DNA of 64,000 nucleotides, from NCBI RefSeq assembly GCF_004296575.1, contig NZ_SAYT01000001.1, positions 186,001 through 250,000 on the forward strand. Direction: 5' to 3'. This document shows, piece after piece, positions 55,892-64,000 of this stretch. The notes under the pieces were generated by a model. It saw only the letters and a program-made list of their open reading frames with translations. It did not search any database and had not been told where the DNA came from. Made by a program: the position numbers and the translations under genes. This DNA comes from Dyella amyloliquefaciens. GTDB lineage: Bacteria > Pseudomonadota > Gammaproteobacteria > Xanthomonadales > Rhodanobacteraceae. Each line of letters starts with the position of its first letter. Position 1 is the stretch's first letter.

Positions 55892-57097
55892 CTACTTCCA
55901 GACGTTGACGAACACCGTGATGATCACGGCATTGGTGAAGTCGATGAGGAACGCACCCACGACGGGCGCCACGAGAAACGCGCGCGGCGCGGGACCGAAG
56001 CGTTCGGTCAGCGAACTCATGCAGGCCATGGCGTTGGCCGTGGTGCCCAGCATGAAGCCGGTGAAGCCGCTGGCCATGACGGCGGCGTCGTAGTCGCGCC
56101 CCATCAATTGCAGCAGTGGCCAGCAACACAGGGCGATGACCAGCACCGTCTGCAGGGCCAGGTTGACCAGCAGCGGCGTAGCCATGCCCGATAGGTCCCA
56201 CAAATGCAGGTCCATCAGCGCCATGACGAGAAACAGCGAGAGGCTGATGTTGCCGATCTTCTCCATGCTGCACACCGACAAGCCGAACCAGCCGAATTGA
56301 TCGTCGATGTTGCGGATGATCGCACCCGCGAGCATGGCGCCAATGTAGGCGGGCAAGGTGAGGCCCAGCATGCCGATGCCGGTGCTGATCCATGTACCGA
56401 TGCCCATGGCGATCAGCATGAACACCAGGCTCTTGAGGCCCGCGTAGGCCGGGTCCACGAAGCGTTGCCTGGTCGATAGCGTGGCCATGGCTGCCGCTGT
56501 GTTTGCATCTTCGCGCGGTACGTTCGCGGGATACAGGCCGAGTCGTTCGATCAGCATCGCTGCCAGCGGCGCGCCCAGGATGGAGCCGCACACGATGCCC
56601 GCCATGGCATTGGCCAGGGCTACGCTCTTGGCACCCTGTACGCCGGCGCTGGCGAACAGCGGCGCAAATGCCAGCCCGGTAGCCGGGCCGCCGGCCAGCG
56701 TGGCCGAGCCGGTGACCACGCCAAACAGCGGCGGAAGTCCAAATGCCTTGGCCATGCCCACGCCAAGCAGGTTCTGGATCACCGCCAGTCCGCTCGCCAG
56801 GCCCAGGAACAACAGGATCTGCCGCCCGCCGATCTTCAACAGCGTGGCGCTGGCGTTGAAGCCGATCCCGGTGAAGAACGCGATCATCAAAGGCTGCTCG
56901 AATCCGGTGTCGAAGCGGATCGGCGTGACATCCCAGTGCCGGCACACCAGCATCAGCAGCGCCACCAGCAGGCCGCCGATGACCGGCGCCGGTACGCTGA
57001 AGCGCGCCAGCAGCGGCACGCGCCGCCGGACGGCATAGCCGATGAGCAGCAGCAGGCCACCACAGGCCAGGGTTTGTATCGAGTCGAGAGTCAGCAC
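55892..57097 (-). CDS. gltS: Sodium/glutamate symporter GltS
   Basis: 401 residues, the exact family length, from GTG 57097 (the open frame extends further but without family sequence). Around ten membrane helices with the GltS marks VPAPVIGGLLVALLMLV, PLMIAFFTGIGFNAS, SLSLFLVMALMDLHLWDL and GRDYDAAVMASGFTGFMLGT, then FLVAPVVGAFLIDFTNAVII. It imports glutamate with Na+ across the inner membrane. It lies 61 nt behind the DUF1611 gene on the same strand. With that partner D-glutamate is the likely substrate, though L-glutamate cannot be excluded. Confidence 0.92.
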   Translation of the reverse strand: MLTLDSIQTLACGGLLLLIGYAVRRRVPLLARFSVPAPVIGGLLVALLMLVCRHWDVTPIRFDTGFEQPLMIAFFTGIGFNASATLLKIGGRQILLFLGLASGLAVIQNLLGVGMAKAFGLPPLFGVVTGSATLAGGPATGLAFAPLFASAGVQGAKSVALANAMAGIVCGSILGAPLAAMLIERLGLYPANVPREDANTAAAMATLSTRQRFVDPAYAGLKSLVFMLIAMGIGTWISTGIGMLGLTLPAYIGAMLAGAIIRNIDDQFGWFGLSVCSMEKIGNISLSLFLVMALMDLHLWDLSGMATPLLVNLALQTVLVIALCCWPLLQLMGRDYDAAVMASGFTGFMLGTTANAMACMSSLTERFGPAPRAFLVAPVVGAFLIDFTNAVIITVFVNVWK

Positions 57098-57158
57098 GCG
57101 TGTGTAGTACCCAAGGTCGACAACGAGGCTGAGTCTATACGGTCGGTTCGCGGAGCTG

Positions 57159-58196
57159 TCAGATCTCGAAGCTGGCGATGAGATGATCGGTGATGGCTTC
57201 GACGCCCATCGCCACCGGGTCCTGGCAGGGCAGGCCGAACAAGGCGCCGACGCGTTCGCAGATGGCCTGCGCCTCGTGCGCGGGCAGGTTCGATGTATTG
57301 AGCGCAATGCCCACCGGTTTCACGGCGGGGTTGGTGAGCCGCGCGGCGGTGAGGTTGGCCTCCATGCAGGCCATGAGATCGGGAATCGGGTAATCGGCCA
57401 GGCCACGCATGTGGCGCCGCGTCGGCTCATGGCACAGCACCAGCGCATCGGGCTGCGAGCCATGCAGCAGGCCAAGCGATACGCCTGCATAGGAAGGATG
57501 GAACAGCGAGCCCTGGCCCTCGATGAGATCCCAGCCGCCGTCATCGCGCGCCGGCGAAATCACCTCCGCCGCGCCCGAAATGAAATCCGCCACCACGGCG
57601 TCGACGGGGATGCCCGCACCCGCGATGAGGATGCCGGTTTGCCCCGTGGCCCTGAAATCCGCGCGATGCCCGCGTTGACGCAGCGAGCGCTCCAGTGCCA
57701 GCGCGGTGTACATCTTGCCCACCGAACAATCGGTGCCTACCGTCAGCAGCCGTCGTCCCGCACGTGGCTTGCCGGTGCCCACCGGCGTGCCCGGCTGGGC
57801 GGCGCGCGCATCGAACAGCGTGCGGCCATGCACGCGTGCGGCAGCCACGATATCCGGATGATCGCGCAGCTTGTGATGCAGGCCCGACACCACGTGCAGG
57901 CCGGCCTCCAGCGCGGCGATGGCATCGGCGACCATCTCGGGGCCCATCACGCCGCCGGCATTCGCCGCGCCGATCACCATGGTCTGGGCGCCTTCATTCC
58001 GACCCTGCGCCAGCTCGATATCCGGCAAACCCAGCGTGACGGCGCAATCCGCACGACGATGCTGGCCCAGGCACCATTGCGGTCGCCAGTACGCCAGTCC
58101 GCGCGCGGTCTTGATCGCCAGGTCATCGGTGGCGCTGCCCAGGTACAGCAGGTAGGGCGGCCCCCACGGGGCGGCTGGTTCGCCTTGTACGGACAT
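57159..58196 (-). CDS. dgcN: DUF1611 family protein, DgcN-like (D-glutamate N-acyltransferase)
   Basis: 345 residues of DUF1611. The N-terminal Rossmann-like part has MVIGAANAGGVMG. The C-terminal P-loop domain has VGTDCSVGKMYTALALERSL and LIEGQGSLFHPSYAGVSLGL. DgcN of marine bacteria belongs here and works with the DgcA epimerase to catabolise D-glutamate. The dgcA gene is not in this window. AGGAAGGA stands before ATG 58196. Co-transcribed with gltS and divergent from a LysR regulator, as expected for this pathway. Other DUF1611 roles remain possible. Confidence 0.85.
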   Translation of the reverse strand: MSVQGEPAAPWGPPYLLYLGSATDDLAIKTARGLAYWRPQWCLGQHRRADCAVTLGLPDIELAQGRNEGAQTMVIGAANAGGVMGPEMVADAIAALEAGLHVVSGLHHKLRDHPDIVAAARVHGRTLFDARAAQPGTPVGTGKPRAGRRLLTVGTDCSVGKMYTALALERSLRQRGHRADFRATGQTGILIAGAGIPVDAVVADFISGAAEVISPARDDGGWDLIEGQGSLFHPSYAGVSLGLLHGSQPDALVLCHEPTRRHMRGLADYPIPDLMACMEANLTAARLTNPAVKPVGIALNTSNLPAHEAQAICERVGALFGLPCQDPVAMGVEAITDHLIASFEI

Positions 58197-58364
58197 CGGC
58201 AGTCCTTCCTGTGGGCAGATCGATCCGTGTGTCGTTGCCCCCCGCGCGTGGTGCTGGCGCGACTGCCTCGCCATCATCCGCAGCCGGTGGGGTGGCCGCA
58301 CCGCGCCTTCGCGCCGGCACGTCCCTGCGGCCGTGGCGAGGATAGTCAGGGGCGGCGGCGCGCA

Positions 58365-58406
58365 GCCAATGAAAAGTTGGGCACGAGTCATAACCGCCGG
58401 TTGTGG
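58365..58406. promoter_or_regulatory. Composite LysR-type regulatory motif between dgcN and the lysR-type gene
   Basis: GCCAATGAAAA (58365-58375), 13 nt, then CATAAC-CGCCG-GTTGTGG (58389-58406). It matches the motif at 55650-55691 with the same spacing and one change in the half-site. It lies 170 nt before dgcN and 115 nt before the regulator gene, the normal place for a LysR-type autoregulatory and activating site. Confidence 0.75.
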
Positions 58407-58520
58407 ATCCCGTGCAGGTCCATGGCATGCCTTCTGGCACCGCCGCATTTGTCCTGCGATACGTAAAGTGCTGCACTGAGAACTTGCGATGGCTGCATCG
58501 GACCAGGTGGGGAGCCGGCT

Positions 58521-59420
58521 ATGCGTCTGCGTTACATCGAGCTGTTCCATGCTGTCCTGAGCACGGGCAGCCTGACCGGCGCGGCCAATATGCTGAACGT
58601 GTCGCAGCCCGCCGCGAGCAAGGCGCTGCAGCAGGCCGAGAACCACCTGGGCTTTCCTCTGTTCAGCCGCGTGCGCGGGCGCCTGCAACCGACCCAGCAG
58701 GCGCTGTTGATGCGCCACCACATCGACCGGGTCATGCGGGACCTGTACGACCTGCGTCGCCTTGCGGCGAACATCACCAGCCCCGAAAGCCACCCGCTGC
58801 GTGTGACCTGCACGCCGGCGCTGGCGCAGATCCTGGTGCCCGATGCGGTCGCCCGCTTGGGCAAGACCTATCCGGACACGATGGTCGAGCTGTACACGCA
58901 GCACTCGGCCTCGATGTGCGAATCGCTGATGCTGCGCGAAGCCGACATCGGGCTCACCCTGCAGGACATCAGTCACCACGGCCTGCAGCAGGAGCCGCTG
59001 TGCGAGGGCAGCGTCATGGTGATCGCGCCACCGGGCTGGTGGCCGGAACGCGAACTCGACCGGCCCTTGCCGATCAAGGAGCTGGCCGGCCAGCCGATGA
59101 TCGGGATCACGGTGCAGGATGCGCTGGGCGCCATGTTGCAGAACCACCTGGCCACGGTGGACCCAGCACCGCTCACCAGTGTCTGGGTGCAGACCTACCA
59201 GCTGGCCTGCTCGCTGGTCGCGCGCGGCGGCGGTCTGGCCCTGGTGGATCCGTTCACCGCGCAATGCAGCCGGGAGCCGGTGCAGAAGCGTGCGTTGAAG
59301 TTGCAGATGGATGTCGTGCTGTATGCCGTCTACCGACCCGACAGCCCGCTCAACAGCGTGCAGACACGCTTTCTCGATTACGTGCGCCAGCTGGCGGGGG
59401 CGATGTTGTCGAACGCATGA
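58521..59420 (+). CDS. LysR-family regulator divergent from dgcN-gltS
   Basis: 299 residues. wHTH MRLRYIELFHAVLSTGSLTG, AANMLNVSQPAASKALQQAE, NHLGFPLFSRVRGRL. The effector domain starts near LRVTCTPALAQILVPDAVAR. Its divergent arrangement with dgcN-gltS and the LysR box between them make it their probable regulator, responding to D-glutamate or a derivative. The matching box at 55650 predicts that it also controls the Oar-like receptor. Confidence 0.92.
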   Translation: MRLRYIELFHAVLSTGSLTGAANMLNVSQPAASKALQQAENHLGFPLFSRVRGRLQPTQQALLMRHHIDRVMRDLYDLRRLAANITSPESHPLRVTCTPALAQILVPDAVARLGKTYPDTMVELYTQHSASMCESLMLREADIGLTLQDISHHGLQQEPLCEGSVMVIAPPGWWPERELDRPLPIKELAGQPMIGITVQDALGAMLQNHLATVDPAPLTSVWVQTYQLACSLVARGGGLALVDPFTAQCSREPVQKRALKLQMDVVLYAVYRPDSPLNSVQTRFLDYVRQLAGAMLSNA

Positions 59421-59617
59421 GTATGGGGTTTCACGGCGCGAACCGTCCGTGGACACCCGCACGACTGTCCGGACATCGTCCGCGGACAGTGGTCGGCAAC
59501 GACGGGCATTTGCCGAAATGGCTTGGTGATGCGGTCTCCCGCGGTTCTTCGAGGTTGGCACGGTGATTGCTCCCTCTACAGCAAGAGAGCAAAACCCACC
59601 TATCACGGAGAGCAGTC

Positions 59618-59764
59618 ATGAAATTCGAAAACGCCATTCTGAATAGCCTGTACGTCGCCTGCTTCGCACTCTGCGTGCTGACCGTCGGCGCCATGATTAC
59701 CGCCACTCCGACCGCACCGACTGCCGTCGCCACGGTTGCCGCCCCGGCAAATTCGCAAGGCTGA
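59618..59764 (+). CDS. Small single-helix membrane peptide
   Basis: 48 residues: MKFENAILNSLYVACFALCV then LTVGAMITATPTAPTAVATV. One membrane helix and an Ala/Thr/Pro-rich tail. CGGAGAGCAG precedes ATG 59618, a good ribosome site. Not recognised; it stands alone with about 200 nt free upstream. Confidence 0.6.
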   Translation: MKFENAILNSLYVACFALCVLTVGAMITATPTAPTAVATVAAPANSQG

Positions 59765-60086
59765 TCCGTCATGTGCAGCCTCGAGAGGACAGAGGCGTGG
59801 GTCGTTGGAACCGCCACCGAATGGCCCACGCCCTGGTTCGCTCGATGATGTGAAACGCGGAGCTCTTTGGATCATGGATGTCTGTCACACGCCGGTGTCA
59901 TCCCGGCGCGCAAGTGGCCTCCCGGCCAACTCGCCATCACAAAAATGTCACCGATGCCCCAAGGGGCCTGTGCTACATTTTTCAGCAAGCAACGGGCCAG
60001 TCCCGTCGCCTTCGGAGATGGTCGAGCAACGTCCACCGCCCACCAGCGGGCGGTATGTCTAGCCAGATGTTCCGGGAGCGCAAGCG
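59765..60086. other. Region upstream of formate dehydrogenase operon
   Basis: 322 nt with no gene recognised. It should hold the promoter of the formate dehydrogenase operon. No clear FNR box, FhlA site or sigma-54 element was found by eye. CGGGAGCG stands 10 nt before the start codon at 60087. Confidence 0.5.
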
Positions 60087-63000
60087 ATGGCACTCACTCG
60101 CCGCGAGTTCATCAAGTTCACGGGCCTGGGCTTGGCAGCATCAAGCCTTGGCATGCTTGGTTTCGGGGCCGCGGGGGAGGCACAAGCCGCCGCCGTGCGA
60201 CCGTTCAAGCTCACCCACGCGACGGAGACGCGCAACACCTGCACGTACTGTTCCGTCGCCTGCGGCCTGCTGATCTACAGCATGGGCGATCGCGCCAAGA
60301 ACGCGCGCTCCAACATCATCCATATCGAAGGCGATCCGGATCATCCGGTGAATCGCGGCACGCTGTGTCCGAAGGGCGCGGCGCTGCTCGACGTGGTGCA
60401 CGCGCCCACGCGCTTGAAAGCGCCGCGTTACCGGCCGCCGGGTGGCACCGACTTCAAGGAAGTCTCCTGGGACTTCGCGCTCGATCGCATCGCCCGCCTG
60501 ATGAAGGACGATCGCGACAAGAATTTCATCGCCAGGAATGCTGCCGGCACCACGGTGAATCGCTGGACCACCGTAGGCATGCTGGCCGCGTCGGCGTCTT
60601 CCAGCGAAACCTCCTACCTCACCTGGAAGGTGGTGCGCTCCCTCGGCATGGTGGTGTTCGATAACCAGGCGCGTGTCTGACACGGACCGACGGTGGCCAG
60701 TCTGGCCCCATCATTCGGTCGCGGTGCAATGACCAACACCTGGCAGGACATCAAGAACGCAAACGTCGTCGTCGTGATGGGTGGCAATGCCGCCGAGGCG
60801 CATCCGTGCGGCTTCAAGTGGGTGATCGAAGCGAAGATAGAAAACGGCGCCAAGCTCGTCGTGGTCGATCCGCGCTTTACGCGCACGGCCTCGGTGGCCG
60901 ACTACTACGCGCCGATCCGCCCGGGCACCGACATCGCGTTCCTCAATGGCGTGATCCGCTACCTGCTGGAGAAGGATGCCATCCAGCATCAGTACGTGCG
61001 TGCGTATACCAATGCCGGCCTGATCGTGAAGGAAGGCTATAGCTTCCAGGATGGCCTGTTCAGCGGCTACAACGAGGAAAAGCACAGCTACGACAAGTCG
61101 AGCTGGGACTACGAGCTCGACGACAAGGGCTTCGCCAAGTCCGACGACACCTGGCAGGACCCGCGTTGCGTGATCAACCTGCTCAAGCAGCACGTGTCGC
61201 GCTACACGCCCGAGATGGTGTCGCGCATCTGCGGCACGCCACAGGACAAGTTCCTGCATGTGTGCGAGCTGATGGCCAGCACGTCCGCGCCTGACAAGGC
61301 GATGACCAGTCTGTTCGCGCTGGGCTGGACGCAGCATTCGGTCGGTTCGCAGAACATCCGAACGATGGCGATGGTGCAGCTGCTGCTGGGCAATATCGGC
61401 GTAGCGGGCGGCGGCATGAATGCGTTGCGGGGCCATTCCAACATCCAGGGCCTCACCGACGTCGGCCTGCTGTCGAACCTGATGCCGGGCTACATGACCC
61501 TGCCCAACGACAAGGACACCGACCTCGACACCTACATGTCGACGAAGCTGTTCAAGCCGTTGCGCCCGGGGCAGACCAGCTACTGGCAGAACTATCGGAA
61601 GTTCTTCGTGAGCTTCCAGAAGGCGATGTTCGGCGACGCCGCCACGCAGGAGAACAACTGGGCCTACGACTGGCTGCCGAAGCTGGACATCCCGCTGTAC
61701 GACATCATCAAGGCGTTCGAGATGATGAACAACGGGCAGATGACCGGTTACATCTGCCAGGGTTTCAACCCGCTGCAGGCATTCCCCGATCGTGGACGCA
61801 CGCGTAGCGGCCTCAGCAAGCTGAAGTTCCTCGTGACGATGGATCCGCTGGACACCGAGACTTCGCGCTTCTGGCAGGACTTTGGTCCGCAGAATCCGGC
61901 CAAGTCGGCCGAGATCCAGACCGAGGTGTTCCAGTTGCCGACGACGTGCTTTGCGGAAGAGAACGGTTCGCTGGTGAATTCCGCGCGCTGGCTGCAGTGG
62001 CACTGGAAGGCAGCGGATGGTCCGGGCGAGGCCAAGTCCGACATCTGGATCATGACGGGCATCTACAAGCGCCTGCTTGAGCTGTATCGCAAGGAAGGCG
62101 GCGCGTTCCCCGATCCGTTGCTCAATGTCACGTGGAAGTACACCAACCCGAGCGATCCCGATCCGGAGGAGCTGGCCAAGGAAATGAACGGCCGCGCGCT
62201 CACCGATCTCACCGATGCGGCCACCGGCGCCGTCACGAAGGCGGGCACCTTGCTGGATGGCTTCGCGCAGTTGCGCGACGACGGCACCACCATGTCGGGC
62301 TGCTGGATCTTCACGGGTTGCTTCACCGAGAAGGGCAACCAGATGGCGCGTCGTGACGCCACCGATCCACGCGAGCAAGGCATTGCGCCGAACTGGGCGT
62401 GGGCGTGGCCGGCCAACCGACGCATCCTCTACAACCGCGCCAGCGCAGACCCGGACGGCAAGCCGTGGAATCCGGCCAAGCCGGTGATCTCGTGGAACGG
62501 CACGCGCTGGGTCGGCATCGACACCCCTGACTACGGTCCCACGGTGAAACCGTCCGACGGTGTCGGTCCCTTCATCATGAATGCCGAAGGCATGGGTCGC
62601 CTGTTTGCGCGCGACCAGATGGGCGACGGCCCGTTCCCCGAGCACTACGAACCACTGGAATCGCCGGTGGAGAACGTGCTGCATCCGAAGGTGAAGTCGA
62701 ACCCGATCGCGCGCGTGTTTCCTGACGACCGCGAGAAGTTCGGCGACGCGAAGAGTTTCCCGTACGTGGCCACCACCTATCGCCTCACCGAGCATTTCCA
62801 CTTCTGGACCAAGCACGCGCTGATCAACGCGATCCTGCAGCCGGAAGAGTTCGTGGAGATCGGCGAGGTGTTGGCGAAGGAGAAGGGCATCACGCAGGGC
62901 GGTTGGGTGAAGGTGTCGTCCAAGCGCGGCGAAATCGTGTGCAAAGCGTACGTAACCAAGCGCATCAAGCCGCTCACCGTGGACGGCAAGCCGACCCACG

Positions 63001-63161
63001 TGATCGGCGTGCCGCTGCACTGGGGCTTCACGGGTCAGGCAAGAAAGGGCTACGGCGCCAACACGTTGACGCCGCCGGTGGGTGATGCGAACACGCAGAC
63101 GCCCGAGTTCAAGGCGTTCCTGGTCAACGTGGAAAAGACCAGTGCGCCGGTGACGGCCTGA
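60087..63161 (+). CDS. fdoG: Formate dehydrogenase-N/O major subunit, selenoprotein
   Basis: 1024 residues when UGA at 60678-60680 is read as selenocysteine (Sec198; E. coli FdnG has Sec196). Tat signal [20 protein letters not shown]. The [4Fe-4S] site is CTYCSVACG (Cys52, 55, 59) and TLCPKGA (Cys94). Around Sec the sequence DNQARV[20 protein letters not shown] is essentially that of FdnG/FdoG. The molybdopterin domains follow to the end with no other break. It oxidises formate to CO2 in the periplasm and passes electrons through the beta and gamma subunits to quinone. Reading UGA as a stop would leave a useless 197-residue piece. fdnG and fdoG cannot be told apart here. Confidence 0.95.
60678..60710 (+). 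promoter_or_regulatory. UGA selenocysteine codon and SECIS hairpin
   Basis: The in-frame TGA (60678-60680) is followed 14 nt later by a hairpin: GGCC (60695-60698), loop AGTCT, GGCC (60704-60707). It may extend outward by further pairs past one mismatch. Its distance from the UGA and the GU-containing loop fit bacterial SECIS elements bound by SelB. It predicts selABCD genes elsewhere in the genome. Confidence 0.8.
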
Positions 63162-63171
63162 GGAAACGGAC

Positions 63172-64000
63172 ATGTCGGATCTGCAATCGCAAGACTACGT
63201 GCGCCGTTCCGCCTCGACGATGACGCCGCCGTCGGCGCGCAGTCACGAGGACGAGGTGGCCAAGCTCATCGACGTCAGCCGGTGCATCGGCTGCAAGGCC
63301 TGCCAGTCGGCGTGCATGGAGTGGAACGACCTGCGGCAGGAGGTCGGTCACTTCGAAGGCTCGTACCAGAATCCCAACGACCTCAGCCCCAGCGTGTGGA
63401 CGCTGATGCGGTTTGCCGAGTACGAGAACGAACAGGGCAACCTGGAGTGGCTGATCCGCAAGGACGGCTGCATGCATTGCGAGGATCCGGGATGCCTCAA
63501 GGCCTGCCCGGCGCCGGGCGCGATCGTGCAGTACGCCAACGGCATCGTCGATTTCATCAGCGACAAGTGCATCGGCTGCGGCTACTGCGTGAAGGGTTGC
63601 CCGTTCGATATCCCGCGCATCAGCAAGACCGACCACAAGTCGTACAAGTGCACGCTGTGCTCTGATCGCGTCACGGTGGGATTGGAGCCTGCCTGTGTGA
63701 AGGCCTGCCCGACCGGCGCGATCATGTTCGGCACCAAGGCGGACATGAAGCACCAGGCGGAGGATCGCATCGTCGACCTGAAATCGCGCGGCTTCAACAA
63801 CGCGGGTCTCTACGATCCACAGGACGTGGGCGGCACCCATGTGATGTATGTGCTGCATCACGCGGACAAGCCGTCGCTGTACTCGGGACTGCCCGACAAG
63901 CCGGGCATCAGCATGATGGTCGAGGCGTGGAAGGGCGTGATGAAACCGCTGGCGTTGGCGGGCATTGCCCTGGCAACCGTCGTGGGCTTCTTCCACTACA
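63172..64000 (+). CDS. fdoH: Formate dehydrogenase iron-sulfur beta subunit (partial, cut by window end)
   Basis: 276 complete codons are visible from ATG 63172, 10 nt behind the alpha subunit stop, with GAGGAAA as ribosome site. Four cysteine clusters of the FdnH/FdoH type: [43 protein letters not shown] with CVKACP. They hold four [4Fe-4S] centres that carry electrons from the alpha to the gamma (cytochrome b) subunit. The single C-terminal membrane helix begins at [16 protein letters not shown], where the window ends, so only a short tail is missing (E. coli FdoH is about 300 residues). Confidence 0.95.
   Translation, partial: MSDLQSQDYVRRSASTMTPPSARSHEDEVAKLIDVSRCIGCKACQSACMEWNDLRQEVGHFEGSYQNPNDLSPSVWTLMRFAEYENEQGNLEWLIRKDGCMHCEDPGCLKACPAPGAIVQYANGIVDFISDKCIGCGYCVKGCPFDIPRISKTDHKSYKCTLCSDRVTVGLEPACVKACPTGAIMFGTKADMKHQAEDRIVDLKSRGFNNAGLYDPQDVGGTHVMYVLHHADKPSLYSGLPDKPGISMMVEAWKGVMKPLALAGIALATVVGFFHY

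Noticed and set aside
60678-60680. TGA as a true stop splitting the formate dehydrogenase into two genes
   Set aside because: It falls at the known Sec position, homology goes on without a gap, and a SECIS-like hairpin follows.
60711-63173. 820-residue minus-strand frame over the formate dehydrogenase
   Set aside because: Antisense shadow; the plus strand has full FdnG/FdoG homology.

Overview
The window is high-GC proteobacterial DNA. It carries four large TonB-dependent receptors, a TPR-sulfotransferase beside one of them, short CATTCCCGCGA-type dispersed repeats, and a run of exported peptidases and amidohydrolases. This gene style fits the Xanthomonadales (Lysobacterales), most likely Rhodanobacteraceae (Dyella, Luteibacter or Rhodanobacter-like). 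The genus is inferred from gene style only.

Left part (1-8.8 kb): an alpha/beta hydrolase, a TonB-dependent receptor, the giant helicase Lhr, and an NTF2-like protein. Repeat elements that are normally intergenic lie in-frame inside the lhr reading frame at three places.

Defence island (9-18.3 kb): it starts right behind a tRNA with CAU anticodon and has visibly lower GC. In order it holds a Vsr mismatch endonuclease (minus strand), then a cytosine-5 DNA methyltransferase, a MORC-like GHKL ATPase, a DUF4420 PD-(D/E)XK nuclease and a Z1 superfamily-II ATPase in a tightly coupled plus-strand operon. An Mrr-type nuclease follows after 160 bp. This is a multi-gene restriction-modification-like system and the strongest candidate for unusual biology here.

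18.8-24.4 kb: a small unknown protein, an orphan HigA-like regulator, a TonB-dependent receptor with a long N-terminal extension, dispersed repeats, and a row of small lower-GC genes. Two of these are tandem paralogues, one broken by a frameshift, which resembles an immunity or antitoxin array.

24.7-43.2 kb: a peptide and amino-acid scavenging locus. It has a DauR-type and an Lrp-type regulator, two exported amidohydrolases, a GPH-type symporter, an aminotransferase, a cytosolic and an exported RidA protein, two S10 peptidases, a Tat-exported class V PLP enzyme, an M61 peptidase with a PDZ domain, and a TonB-dependent receptor.

43.2-50.5 kb: small regulators (XRE, LysR, AraC), unknown small proteins, an orphan sensor kinase, an IS3 remnant, and a duplicated 3' end of the sulfotransferase gene.

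50.5-59.4 kb: TPR-sulfotransferase, an Oar-like TonB-dependent receptor, a GltS glutamate symporter, a DgcN-like (DUF1611) protein and a divergent LysR regulator. A composite motif with identical spacing (LysR-type box plus flank) sits upstream of both dgcN-gltS and the receptor, so these probably form one regulon.

59.6-64 kb: a small membrane peptide and the start of a formate dehydrogenase-N/O operon. Its alpha subunit is a selenoprotein with an in-frame UGA; the beta subunit is cut by the window end.
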